Assembly (NCBI GenBank): GCA_015661855.1
Contig: DQVH01000010.1
Coordinates: forward strand, 1-35,671
Reading direction: 5' to 3'
Source of the DNA: Desulfurococcales archaeon
GTDB taxonomy: Archaea > Thermoproteota > Thermoprotei_A > CAZTBM01 > SZUA-1508
Length of the DNA stretch: 35,671 bases
Shown here: piece after piece, positions 16,359 to 23,524 of the stretch
Layout: every line of letters starts with the position of its first letter
How positions within the stretch are numbered: the stretch's first letter is position 1
Notes under the pieces: model-generated
Told to the model about the DNA's origin: nothing
What the model saw: the letters and a program-made list of their open reading frames with translations, nothing else
Database searches by the model: none
Program-made: the position numbers and the translations under genes

Positions 16359-17115
16359 TAGAGGCTACATAGACCTCTACATAGAATTTACTAGTAAAAG
16401 TAAACAGGATCAAGTAGTTAGACTTCTTCAAGAACTATCCTCTCTAGGCTACACTGGTGCTGCTATAGCATGTAATATTGATGGTGAATTCTTAGACGAG
16501 AAAAAGATAGTGGAGTACTTTAACTTCACCACTAACTTAATAAGAGAAGTACGTAGCAAAAATGTTGATATAGAGGTATATCATAGACTCAACATTATAA
16601 GTGACAATATTAAGTTTATAAAAAAGGTACTTAGAAAGTTTAGGCGCTCATTTAACATTATAGGTGTAAATCCATGTAACTCCCTAAATGCCGCACGTTT
16701 TGCAGCTAGAGATAGACGAGTAGATGTAATATTTTTTAACCTTAAGGTTTTTTCTAAGTTCTTCGATGAATCTCAAGCTAAACTTATGAGCTCTACAGGA
16801 GTATTCCTTGAAATACCATTTAATAAGCTATTTAGAGGTAGAAGTTTAACATTACCATTTAGAGTACTCAGGAAGACACTACAAATAGCTAAAAAGTATA
16901 ACGTTCACATAGTTCTTTCATCAGCAGCTCACTCAATATTTGATATGATATCTCCACTACAGTTAATGTCAACTCTAACAGTGTTAGGTATAGGATTAGA
17001 TGATGTAAAATCATACCTTACATTAAACCCTAAGTTCATAATTGAACGTAGTAAACATAGAATGAGTAGAAATCACATAATACCCGGAGTTGACGTTATT
17101 GAAGGTGTACATTGA
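16351..17115 (+). CDS. rnp3: RNase P protein component 3 (Rpp30)
   Basis: Rpp30 is a TIM-barrel-like protein subunit of RNase P, pairing with Pop5 to activate the RNA subunit that matures tRNA 5' ends. The 254-residue sequence shows GYTGAAIACN, EVYHRLNI, FNIIGVNPCNSLNAARFAARDRRVDVIFFNL and IVLSSAAHSIFDMISPLQLM, typical of the PHP-like family. The gene overlaps DUF54 by eight bases, and its stop overlaps the Pop5 start as TTGA, so the three are translated from one message. Confidence 0.92.
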   Translation: MSNRGYIDLYIEFTSKSKQDQVVRLLQELSSLGYTGAAIACNIDGEFLDEKKIVEYFNFTTNLIREVRSKNVDIEVYHRLNIISDNIKFIKKVLRKFRRSFNIIGVNPCNSLNAARFAARDRRVDVIFFNLKVFSKFFDESQAKLMSSTGVFLEIPFNKLFRGRSLTLPFRVLRKTLQIAKKYNVHIVLSSAAHSIFDMISPLQLMSTLTVLGIGLDDVKSYLTLNPKFIIERSKHRMSRNHIIPGVDVIEGVH

Positions 17116-17675
17116 ATATGAAAATTAAAGAAATAATGTTAATTAATACAATTATAGCCTTAATAGTATTATCTACCCTAATATACCTTGTATTACAAGG
17201 ACTTATTGCTGAAGCAATAATTTCACTACTACTTCTAGCAGTCATAGCCTTAAATTATAGTATTACGAAAATCTATATGAAACTACGAAATTTGATTAAA
17301 GCCTACAATAAAATTATAGTACAGAAGAAAGAGTTGAAAGAGCTCCTTCGTAAACCTAGAAGGAGATATTTAATATTTAGAGTGGTAGCTGAGAAGGAAG
17401 TAGATAGAGAAAGTCTCAGAAAAGCTCTACTAACAAGATTCAGAGATATTATTGGGGATTTAGGTTTAAGCCAGGTAAATATAAAGCTTATACTATATGA
17501 GCCCAAAAGCGGCTATGGAGTATTAAGATATAATCATTTACATAGAGATTTAGTTCTCCTCTGCCTCGCCTTAATAAGGAACATTAACGGTACAAGGGTT
17601 TCACTTATCCCATATAGAACTACAGGTACAATAAAGCGTGCACAAGAAATACTTAAAAGTCTAATATTAGACTAA
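17112..17675 (+). CDS. rnp2: RNase P protein component 2 (Pop5) with an N-terminal two-helix membrane segment
   Basis: The Pop5 core starts near residue 81 (RRRYLIFRVVAE) and includes a FRDIIGDLGLSQVNIKLILYEPKSGYGVLRY stretch, the beta-alpha-beta fold that pairs with Rpp30. It is preceded by about 80 extra residues: two hydrophobic helices (about 8-29 and 32-49), then a basic amphipathic linker rich in Lys and Arg. Archaeal Pop5 is usually about 120-150 residues and soluble. The extension is in the same frame without a stop. Its TTG start overlaps the Rpp30 stop (TTGA) and an ATG lies two codons later, so the long form is well supported. No internal ribosome binding site gives an obvious short form. 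Confidence 0.85.
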   Translation: MNMKIKEIMLINTIIALIVLSTLIYLVLQGLIAEAIISLLLLAVIALNYSITKIYMKLRNLIKAYNKIIVQKKELKELLRKPRRRYLIFRVVAEKEVDRESLRKALLTRFRDIIGDLGLSQVNIKLILYEPKSGYGVLRYNHLHRDLVLLCLALIRNINGTRVSLIPYRTTGTIKRAQEILKSLILD

Positions 17676-17681
17676 ATATAT

Positions 17682-17747
17682 TTGGATGATGAGGTCGCTC
17701 CAGGTAATCGATACCGGCGGATGAGAGACTCGCGACGAGCTGATCAA
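17682..17747 (+). ncRNA. C/D box guide sRNA (first of the array)
   Basis: C box ATGATGA (17686-17692) and D box CTGA (17740-17743) are 47 bases apart. The ends pair as TTGG with TCAA, giving the terminal K-turn stem. An internal C'-like GGATGA is at 17719-17724, and a degenerate D' (CGAT) lies just before. Guides are about 15 bases: GGTCGCTCCAGGTAAT before D' and GAGACTCGCGACGAG before D. The D guide could pair with the CGUCGUGAG segment of 23S rRNA domain V from memory, with one G-U pair, which is only a hint. It starts ten bases after the Pop5 stop. Confidence 0.75.
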
Positions 17748-17760
17748 CTAATAATATTCT

Positions 17761-17850
17761 GCTGAAACCCGTAAAAGGCGATGTAATAGCTGATCTGCGG
17801 GCTCATATGTCATGGCCTAGCACCTCAATTTGAAGCCTTTTACGGGCAGC
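17761..17850 (+). ncRNA. Structured RNA of unknown class with a perfect 12-bp stem
   Basis: CCCGTAAAAGGC (17768-17779) pairs perfectly with GCCTTTTACGGG (17835-17846). After a one-sided AAA bulge the stem extends by GCTG/CAGC (17761-17764 with 17847-17850). The 55-base interior contains a second hairpin around 17796-17820 (GGC-CAT against ATG-GCC with a small bulge, plus GC/GC). The layout of a basal stem, an asymmetric internal loop, an upper stem, and AGA right after the base resembles an H/ACA guide, but the basal stem is longer than usual and no ACA is present. It has no C box. It lies in line with three C/D sRNAs, so a guide or processing role is likely, but the class is not assigned. 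Confidence 0.55.
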
Positions 17851-17865
17851 AGAGGGTAAAGAAGA

Positions 17866-17931
17866 ATTATATGATGATTTACACCCCGATACTGATAAGC
17901 TGGTGATGTAAGGGTAGGTTGCTGATTTAAT
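17866..17931 (+). ncRNA. C/D box guide sRNA (canonical C, D', C', D)
   Basis: All four boxes are visible: C ATGATGA (17871-17877), D' CTGA (17892-17895), C' GTGATGT (17903-17909) and D CTGA (17922-17925). Guides are TTTACACCCCGATA and AAGGGTAGGTTG. Flanks can pair as ATTA with TAAT. The targets were not recognised. This is the most textbook sRNA in the array. A following dyad (TTAATAA/TTATTAA) could be part of its end or a processing signal. Confidence 0.85.
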
Positions 17932-17945
17932 AAACAGCTTATTAA
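17927..17945 (+). repeat. Short inverted repeat between sRNAs
   Basis: TTAATAA (17927-17933) and TTATTAA (17939-17945) flank the loop ACAGC. Outer GTTG (17918-17921) and CAAC (17946-17949) can extend the stem across a bulge, and CTTTTCTC follows. It may be a 3'-end or processing hairpin. Archaeal termination does not need hairpins, so this is not called a terminator. Confidence 0.4.
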
Positions 17946-17968
17946 CAACTTTTCTCAAAAATTCAATA

Positions 17969-18036
17969 CGGGATGATGACTACTCTACTCTTGTCGAAAA
18001 CGAAATAATATGTGATGGGGACTACCATCTGACCTA
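17969..18036 (+). ncRNA. C/D box guide sRNA with a D guide matching the 16S 790-800 region
   Basis: C box ATGATGA (17973-17979), C' GTGATGG (18012-18018) and D CTGA (18029-18032) are clear; D' is degenerate (TCGA near 17994). Flanks GGG and CCT can pair. The guide before D, GGGACTACCAT, contains nine bases complementary to GGUAGUCCC, the conserved stretch after the 790 loop of archaeal 16S rRNA. By the D+5 rule the predicted 2'-O-methylation would fall on the U of GGUAG (about U801, E. coli numbering from memory). The D' guide CTACTCTACTCTTGT has no recognised target. Confidence 0.8.
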
Positions 18037-18071
18037 AGTAAGAGGGAAAATATTCCATGCTGAAATGAAAT

Positions 18072-18092
18072 AGTTTTTAAAGTTTAAAAACT
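18072..18092 (+). promoter_or_regulatory. Palindrome overlapping the presumed psmA TATA element
   Basis: AGTTTTTAAA, one G, then its exact reverse complement form a perfect 21-base palindrome. The TTTTTAAAG/TTTAAAA elements inside resemble a TATA box read in either direction. Transcription to the right would start near 18112 and leave a leader of about 75 bases. The symmetry could be an operator for a dimeric regulator or a side effect of a symmetric TATA region. A second TATA-like element, CATTATAAC, occurs near 18120. Confidence 0.45.
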
Positions 18093-18186
18093 TAATATTG
18101 TTAGTATAGTGTGGGGAAAACATTATAACTTACCCTATAATACTAGGTCGAAGAAGCGGATAGGAGAAAACTATAGGTGTACTTGA

Positions 18187-18909
18187 ATGTTTGCACCAGC
18201 TGGTATGGGCTATGATAGAGCAATAACAATATTCTCTCCTGATGGTAAACTCTATCAAGTTGAATATGCATTTGAAGCTGTTAAAAGGGGTTGGACAACA
18301 CTAGGTGTAAGATCTAACTCTGCAGTAGTATTAGCTGTTGAAAAGAAACAAATAATGCCACTATTAGATCTCACATCAATAGAGAAAATATTTAAAGTAG
18401 ACGACCACATATGTATGACATTTGCCGGTTTTGCAGCTGATGGAAGAATACTAATAGATTATGCTCGACTTAGAGCTCTACAACATAGACTATTATATGA
18501 TGAACCAATAGATGTAGAAGCTTTAACGAAGAGAGTATGTGATGTAATTCAAAGCTACACTCAACATGCAGGTGTTAGACCATTCGGTGTTGCATTATTG
18601 ATAGCCGGAGTTGATGGTTGTGGAACACACCTCTTCATGACTGAGCCTAGTGGCCAATATATGAGCTACTACGCTATAGCAATAGGTTCAGGAGCTCAAG
18701 CAGCAAACGAGTATTTAGAGAAACATTATAGAAAGGATATGTCTACCGAAGAAACAATCCTTCTAGCATTAAAAGCTTTATCAATGGTTATGGAGGGTAA
18801 GATAAAACCGGAACTAGTAGATATAGGTGTAATTGATGCCAAAGATAAAGTATTTAAGAAACTAACAATAGAAGAAGTAGGTAAATACATATCAAAAATT
18901 ACAGGATAA
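18187..18909 (+). CDS. psmA: Proteasome subunit alpha
   Basis: Alpha subunits form the outer rings and gate of the 20S proteasome. The 240-residue protein begins with the family mark MGYDRAITIFSPDGKLYQVEYAFEAVKRG, which forms the gate and H0 helix. VGIGS-like IAIGSGAQAANEYLEKHY is near residue 166. The N-terminal Thr nucleophile of beta subunits is absent, as expected. GGTG lies about seven bases before the ATG. It is the first gene after the sRNA block and begins the second half of the exosome superoperon. Confidence 0.96.
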   Translation: MFAPAGMGYDRAITIFSPDGKLYQVEYAFEAVKRGWTTLGVRSNSAVVLAVEKKQIMPLLDLTSIEKIFKVDDHICMTFAGFAADGRILIDYARLRALQHRLLYDEPIDVEALTKRVCDVIQSYTQHAGVRPFGVALLIAGVDGCGTHLFMTEPSGQYMSYYAIAIGSGAQAANEYLEKHYRKDMSTEETILLALKALSMVMEGKIKPELVDIGVIDAKDKVFKKLTIEEVGKYISKITG

Positions 18910-18962
18910 AACCACTCTCATAAAGCATATTCATAAAGGATTACCTATCTAGGTGGAGTGTA

Positions 18963-19661
18963 TTGCCTAAACAAAACTATGTCATAGCTAGACTCGTATC
19001 ACATGGGCATACATTCGAAATATTAGTGAAACCTGATTTAGCTTTCAAGTTTAAGGAGGGTAAGAAAGTAGACATACGTGAAATACTAGTTGGAGATTTA
19101 GTATATAAAGATGCTAGGAAGGGCTTAAAAGCATCATTAGAGACCATTAGGAAGGTTTTTGGGACAACTGATATCTACAAGGTAGCTGAGATAATCTTAA
19201 AGAAGGGTGAACTACAATTAACAGCTGAACAGAGGAAAGCACTAATTAATGCTAAAAAGAAGCAAATTATAGCCTTCATAGCGAAAAACTGTATAGACCC
19301 TAAGACAGGGCTACCACACCCACCTAAAAGAATAGAGTTAGCAATGGAGCAAGCCAAAGTTGGTGTAGACCCATTCAAGGATGTTGAGTCCCAAGCAATA
19401 CAGATAATTAAAGCAATAAGTAGAATACTTCCAATTAAAATAGCTAAAGCATACGTACAAGTAACCATACCAGCACAGTACTCGGGTAGAGCATATTCAG
19501 TATTAACAGGCTTTGGTGAAGTGAAAAGAACTCAATGGAGAAGTGATGGATCATTACTGATGGAGTTGGAGATTCCAGCAGGACTACAACAGGAGTTAAT
19601 AGATAAAGTGAATGCTTTAACAAAGGGTTCAGGAGAAGTAAAAATACTCTATAGGAAGTGA
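18963..19661 (+). CDS. sbds: Ribosome maturation protein SBDS
   Basis: SBDS helps release the anti-association factor aIF6 from new large subunits, acting with an EF-2-like GTPase. The 232 residues show the N-terminal FYSH domain (YVIARLVSHGHTFEILVKPD), the middle helical domain with QLTAEQRKAL and NCIDPKTGLPHPPKRIELAMEQ, and a C-terminal ferredoxin-like domain (WRSDGSLLMELEIPAG). The start is TTG behind TAGGTGGA. Placement between psmA and rrp4 is standard in archaea and is evidence for the older link of SBDS with RNA processing. Confidence 0.95.
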   Translation: MPKQNYVIARLVSHGHTFEILVKPDLAFKFKEGKKVDIREILVGDLVYKDARKGLKASLETIRKVFGTTDIYKVAEIILKKGELQLTAEQRKALINAKKKQIIAFIAKNCIDPKTGLPHPPKRIELAMEQAKVGVDPFKDVESQAIQIIKAISRILPIKIAKAYVQVTIPAQYSGRAYSVLTGFGEVKRTQWRSDGSLLMELEIPAGLQQELIDKVNALTKGSGEVKILYRK

Positions 19662-19671
19662 GGAATCACAT

Positions 19672-20403
19672 ATGCCTATATATGTTCAGAATAGAGAACT
19701 CGTAACACCGGGTACACTACTAGCCGAAAACGAGAAGTTTAAACTAGAATCACCAACAGTCTTCAAGTACAGTAATAAAATATATGCTTCAACTATAGGC
19801 TTAGTCGATATTTCAAACGGTAGAATAAATGTTATACCCTTAGAGGGTAAGTATATTCCAAAAGTTGGTGACCTAGTTATAGGGTTAATAGAAGACTACG
19901 GCATAACATACTGGATAGTTGACATAAAATCACCATACAAAGCGATACTAAATGTAGCTGAAGCCCTCAATAGACCATTTAACCCTTTAAAAGAGAATGT
20001 AAAAAACATATACGATATAGGTGATTATGTACTAGCTAGAGTAATAGCGTTTGATAGAACAAAAGACCCCATCCTAACAGCTAAACAGAAAGGTTTAGGT
20101 AAAATAACGAAGGGTAGAATAGTTGAAATAATACCATCAAGAGTTCCAAGAGTTATAGGTAGGAAAGCTTCAATGATAACGATGCTTAAAAATGAAACAA
20201 AATGCCAGATAACAGTAGGTCTAAACGGTAGAATATGGATTATAGGGCCTTCTCCAGAACTTGAAGAAATAGCTATACTAGCTATTAAGAAGATTGAGTA
20301 TGAAGCACACACCTCAGGATTAACTGATAGAATTAGGAATTTTATACGTAAAGAAATTGAAAAGAGGGGTTTAAAAGTAAATGAGATTAGGAGAAAAACC
20401 TAA
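19672..20403 (+). CDS. rrp4: Exosome cap subunit Rrp4
   Basis: Rrp4 forms part of the RNA-binding cap of the archaeal exosome. An N-terminal beta-domain (VTPGTLLAENEKFK), a central S1 domain (PKVGDLVIGLIEDYGITYWIVDIKSPYKAIL) and a C-terminal KH domain (VPRVIGRKASMITMLKNETKCQITVGLNGRIWI) are in the normal order. The GxxG of KH is present as IGRKAS. It overlaps rrp41 by 23 bases, so synthesis of cap and core is likely coupled. Confidence 0.96.
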   Translation: MPIYVQNRELVTPGTLLAENEKFKLESPTVFKYSNKIYASTIGLVDISNGRINVIPLEGKYIPKVGDLVIGLIEDYGITYWIVDIKSPYKAILNVAEALNRPFNPLKENVKNIYDIGDYVLARVIAFDRTKDPILTAKQKGLGKITKGRIVEIIPSRVPRVIGRKASMITMLKNETKCQITVGLNGRIWIIGPSPELEEIAILAIKKIEYEAHTSGLTDRIRNFIRKEIEKRGLKVNEIRRKT

Positions 20404-21121
20404 ACTTATAGATGAGAATGGGAGAAGAATTGATGGTAGACTTCCTGATGAGTTAAGACCTATAAGAATGGAGGTTGGAGTATTAAAGAATGCTGATGGA
20501 TCAGCATATGTAGAGTATGGAAATACTAAAGTTATAGTTGCAGTCTATGGCCCTAGAGAGATACACCCGAAACACCTAACACTACCTGATAGGGCAATTA
20601 TTAGATGTCGATACCACATGACATCCTTTTCGACAACAGAGAGGAAATCACCAGCACCAACGAGAAGGGAGATAGAGTTATCTAAGGTTATAAGGGAGGC
20701 TCTTGAAGGAGTAATATTCACTGAGTTATACCCCAGAACATCAATTGACATATTTATAGAGGTATTACAGGCTGATGGTGGTACACGTACTGCAGGCATA
20801 ACTGCAGCATCACTAGCACTTGCAGATGCAGGTATACCCATGAAGGATTTAGTAGCTGGTGTAGCAGTAGGCAAAGTTGATGGTGTACTGGTTTTAGATA
20901 TAAATGAAGTCGAAGACGAATATAGTGAAGTAGACTTACCAGTCGCTATGATGCCCTCATTCAAAGAGATAACACTACTACAAATGAACGGTGTATTAAC
21001 TGAGGATGAATTCTGGGAAGCACTTAAACTTGCAGAAAAGGGTATAATGAAAATCTATGAAGTTCAAAGAGAGACTCTTATGAGTAGATACTCTAAAGTT
21101 AGAGCTGAAGTAGAGGAGTAA
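20381..21121 (+). CDS. rrp41: Exosome catalytic subunit Rrp41 (RNase PH family)
   Basis: Rrp41 is the phosphorolytic active subunit of the hexameric exosome ring, degrading RNA 3' to 5' and adding A-rich tails in reverse. Landmarks are RIDGRLPDELRPIRMEVGVLKNADGSAYVEYGNTKV, the basic ERKSPAPTRREIELSKVIREAL, phosphate-binding QADGGTRTAGITAAS, and the catalytic Asp in EVDLPVAMMPSF. The ATG lies inside the rrp4 gene. Rrp42 begins three bases after its stop. Confidence 0.97.
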   Translation: MRLGEKPKLIDENGRRIDGRLPDELRPIRMEVGVLKNADGSAYVEYGNTKVIVAVYGPREIHPKHLTLPDRAIIRCRYHMTSFSTTERKSPAPTRREIELSKVIREALEGVIFTELYPRTSIDIFIEVLQADGGTRTAGITAASLALADAGIPMKDLVAGVAVGKVDGVLVLDINEVEDEYSEVDLPVAMMPSFKEITLLQMNGVLTEDEFWEALKLAEKGIMKIYEVQRETLMSRYSKVRAEVEE

Positions 21122-21124
21122 GCA

Positions 21125-22018
21125 ATGTCTATTACACCTACGAGTGGAAGAATAATACCTAGATTAAGGAGGGATACAATACTATCACTACTAGAGAAAG
21201 ATACAAGACTTGACGGTAGAAAACTTAATGAGTACCGTGAAATAGTTGTAGCACCAGGTGTTATACCTAAAAGTGAAGGCTCAGCACTAGCAAGAATAGG
21301 TTCAACAACAGCTATTGCAGGTGTAAAGATAGGTGTTGGAACACCATTTCCGGATACACCAAATGAAGGTGTACTAACAGTTAACGTAGAATTTGTACCA
21401 CTAGCATCACCAACACTAGAACCTGGACCTCCAGACGAAAACGCAATTGAGATTGCTAGAGTTATTGATCGTTGTCTAAGAGAGATTAGAGCTATCGATT
21501 TAAGTAAATTAGTAATAATACCCGGCGAAAAAGTATACATAATATGGTTAGACATATACATTCTAGATCATGATGGTAACGTTCTCGACGCATCAATGCT
21601 AGCTGGTATGGCAGCATTACTTGACACGAGAGTACCAAAAGTTGAAATAGATGAAAAGAAGAACGTAAGAATAATACGTGATGAAACAACACCACTACCA
21701 ATAAACCACAAGGTTGTTACAGTCAGTATAGCTAAGATAGGTAATAAGCTAATAGTAGATCCAAACCTAGACGAAGACGATATAGTTGATGCAAAAATAA
21801 CTATAGGTATATCGGATGATGGAAGGATTGTAGGCCTGCAGAAAGCTGGTCCAGGAGTATTCACTTACGACGATTTAAGGCTAGCTATAAAGTATGCTAA
21901 GGAGAATAGTGTAAAACTACTAAGAGCACTTGAGGAAAAGAAGGGTACTAAAATTAGCCTAAATAGTGTACTAAAATCCTATGTGGAGGAGAAAATTTTA
22001 AAACACCAAATAATTTAA
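21125..22018 (+). CDS. rrp42: Exosome structural subunit Rrp42
   Basis: Rrp42 alternates with Rrp41 in the ring and supplies RNA-binding residues but is itself inactive. The 297-residue sequence has TRLDGRKLNEYREIVVAPGVIPKSEGSALARIGSTT, ASPTLEPGPPDENAIEIARVIDR and ILDHDGNVLDASMLAGMAAL. The catalytic Asp motif of Rrp41 (EVDLPVAMMP) is replaced by a different stretch (PLPINHKVVTVSIAK), as is normal for the family. It follows rrp41 directly. Confidence 0.96.
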   Translation: MSITPTSGRIIPRLRRDTILSLLEKDTRLDGRKLNEYREIVVAPGVIPKSEGSALARIGSTTAIAGVKIGVGTPFPDTPNEGVLTVNVEFVPLASPTLEPGPPDENAIEIARVIDRCLREIRAIDLSKLVIIPGEKVYIIWLDIYILDHDGNVLDASMLAGMAALLDTRVPKVEIDEKKNVRIIRDETTPLPINHKVVTVSIAKIGNKLIVDPNLDEDDIVDAKITIGISDDGRIVGLQKAGPGVFTYDDLRLAIKYAKENSVKLLRALEEKKGTKISLNSVLKSYVEEKILKHQII

Positions 22019-22061
22019 TCTTCCAGGTCTAGAGTATAAAATGTAATAGTAGGTGGACTAT

Positions 22062-22322
22062 ATGGCTAGAACGAAAATAGTAAGAATAGCTGGTAGGTAT
22101 GGAGCAAGATACGGTTCAACACTAAGAAAAAAGGTTAGAGATATTCTTGAGAAAAGGTATGCCCCCCACAAATGCCCATTCTGTGGTGTAAAGGGTAGAA
22201 TAATACGTATTAGTGTAGGTATTTGGAAATGCAGAAAATGTAATACAGTTTTTGCTGGAGGGGCATACACACCGAAAACAGAGTTATCACGCTACCTACC
22301 AAGTGTAATAATTAAAGAGTAA
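22062..22322 (+). CDS. rpl37ae: 50S ribosomal protein L37Ae
   Basis: A small zinc-ribbon protein of the large subunit, with KVRIAGRYGARYGSTLRKKV-like N-terminus (KIVRIAGRYGARYG) and zinc pairs CPFC and CRKC. The ATG at 22062 (MARTK) is preferred over the in-frame GTG at 22053, because the GTG is part of the GGTGG ribosome binding site lying five bases before the ATG. It sits between rrp42 and the Brix gene as in many archaea. Confidence 0.95.
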   Translation: MARTKIVRIAGRYGARYGSTLRKKVRDILEKRYAPHKCPFCGVKGRIIRISVGIWKCRKCNTVFAGGAYTPKTELSRYLPSVIIKE

Positions 22323-22326
22323 AAGC

Positions 22327-22902
22327 ATGTACTATGATATTATTCTAACAACATCACATAATCCATCACCTAAACTTAGAACCTTTATTAAAGAGTTAAA
22401 CCTAGCAATACCGAGAAGTATTAAGATAACTAGGGGTAAAAGAACACTTACAACACTATTCCTTGAGGCATTAACATACCGATCTAAAAGAGTTATTGTA
22501 GCTTTAGAGAGAAGGGGTAATCCTAGTGGGTTAACAGTATACTATGTTGATACAAATCTTCGAAAACTGGTGAGAAAGTACACAATTATATTTTCAGGAG
22601 TGACACTATGGAGGGATATACCTAATGCAACAAGAGTATACAATCCTGAAAGTATTGGAGTATACGCTCTAGGTGATGAAGAAAACCTCCTCTATATTTC
22701 AGAGAAAATAGCTGACTCACTACTAGCCAAAATAGTATTTGATGAGGAATCGATTAAAAAATTCGATATAATAGTGAGTATAGGTAGAGTAGGCACAATC
22801 TTCCATTTAAAGTTTCTTAACCCATCTACAGGAAGGTATTGTGGACCTATAATTAAAATTGTAAAAGTGGTTGAGTATGAGGAAACTAAAGGTAAGTATT
22901 GA
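22327..22902 (+). CDS. Brix-domain rRNA processing protein (archaeal Imp4-like, Mil)
   Basis: The 191-residue protein is a stand-alone Brix domain, related to eukaryotic Imp4, Brx1, Rpf1 and Ssf1, which bind pre-rRNA during ribosome assembly. Visible pieces are IILTTSHNPSPKLRTFIKEL, then IPRSIKITRGKRTLTTLFLEAL, and a later strand-rich GNPSGLTVYYV. The archaeal form is one domain, so the length is normal. It begins four bases after L37Ae and overlaps pcc1 by 26 bases. Confidence 0.85.
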   Translation: MYYDIILTTSHNPSPKLRTFIKELNLAIPRSIKITRGKRTLTTLFLEALTYRSKRVIVALERRGNPSGLTVYYVDTNLRKLVRKYTIIFSGVTLWRDIPNATRVYNPESIGVYALGDEENLLYISEKIADSLLAKIVFDEESIKKFDIIVSIGRVGTIFHLKFLNPSTGRYCGPIIKIVKVVEYEETKGKY

Positions 22903-23137
22903 ATTAGAATTCACGGATAAGAAAATAGCTAATACAGTATATAATGCAATCCTACCGGAAATACGTAATCCACCCTCCAAAAGAGCTACGGTAGAACTTA
23001 ACCTCAAAGACAATAAGATTTCTTTAAATATTTCTGCAACAACTATCTCCTCGCTAAGAGCTGCAGTAAACTCTTATTTAAGATGGATTTATAGTATAAG
23101 TGAGACATGTAGAAAACTGGTGAAAGAAAATGGCTGA
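22877..23137 (+). CDS. pcc1: KEOPS subunit Pcc1
   Basis: Pcc1 dimerises and binds Kae1 and the tRNA in KEOPS. The protein (86 residues from ATG 22877) fits the fold beta-alpha-beta-beta-alpha: KLKVSIELEFTDKKIANTVYNAILPE, then RATVELNLKDNKISLNISATTISSLRAAVNSYLRWI, with the DxxxLRAAxNSYLRW pattern typical of the family. TTG 22871 is an alternative start. It lies in the exosome superoperon between Brix and prefoldin beta, a well-known archaeal position. Compare with the diverged copy at 7308-7574. Confidence 0.9.
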   Translation: MRKLKVSIELEFTDKKIANTVYNAILPEIRNPPSKRATVELNLKDNKISLNISATTISSLRAAVNSYLRWIYSISETCRKLVKENG

Positions 23138-23498
23138 ACAAATACCACCAGAACTACAGAATAGAATAATGCATCTACAACAACTACAGAACCAGTTAAA
23201 CATGATTAGACTTCAAAAACAATCTGTTGAACTAGAATTGAGAGAAGTAGAAAGAGTGTTAAGGGAGCTACAGAGTATCCCAGCAAACGAAATATTATAT
23301 AAGAGTCTTGGCCACATCTTAGTGAAGACAACAAAAGAGAAAGTAGAAAAGGAGTTAAACGAAAGAAAGGAAATATTAGAGCTTAGACTAGAAACACTAA
23401 AAAGGCAAGAAAAACACATAGAAACACAATTCAATGATATAAGACGTAAGGTTACAGAAGAATTAACGAAAATATATAAGGTAAAACAGGCATCATAA
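23130..23498 (+). CDS. pfdB: Prefoldin subunit beta
   Basis: Prefoldin beta forms the alpha2-beta4 jellyfish chaperone that passes unfolded proteins to the thermosome. The 122-residue protein is almost entirely heptad coiled coil: IPPELQNRIMHLQQLQNQLNMIRLQKQSVELELREVERVL, a short hairpin region LGHILVKTTKEKVEKEL, then a second long helix. The start overlaps pcc1 by eight bases. DUF3194 follows. Confidence 0.95.
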   Translation: MAEQIPPELQNRIMHLQQLQNQLNMIRLQKQSVELELREVERVLRELQSIPANEILYKSLGHILVKTTKEKVEKELNERKEILELRLETLKRQEKHIETQFNDIRRKVTEELTKIYKVKQAS

Positions 23499-23524
23499 AA
23501 AGCTAAAACATACAGGAACTAAGG

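Noticed and set aside
17761..17850. Split or permuted tRNA
   Set aside because: The 12-bp stem and 90-base size suggested it, but there is no T-arm TTCRANYC sequence, no plausible anticodon arm, and no bulge-helix-bulge.
17680..18060. Whole non-coding block as RNase P RNA
   Set aside because: It adjoins the RNase P protein genes, but the conserved GAGGAAAGUC-like and ACAGAA-like motifs are missing and the GC content is too low for a hyperthermophile's RNase P RNA. C/D boxes explain most of it.
21064..21561. 165-codon minus-strand reading frame across rrp41 and rrp42
   Set aside because: Antisense shadow of two well-defined exosome genes; no protein features.
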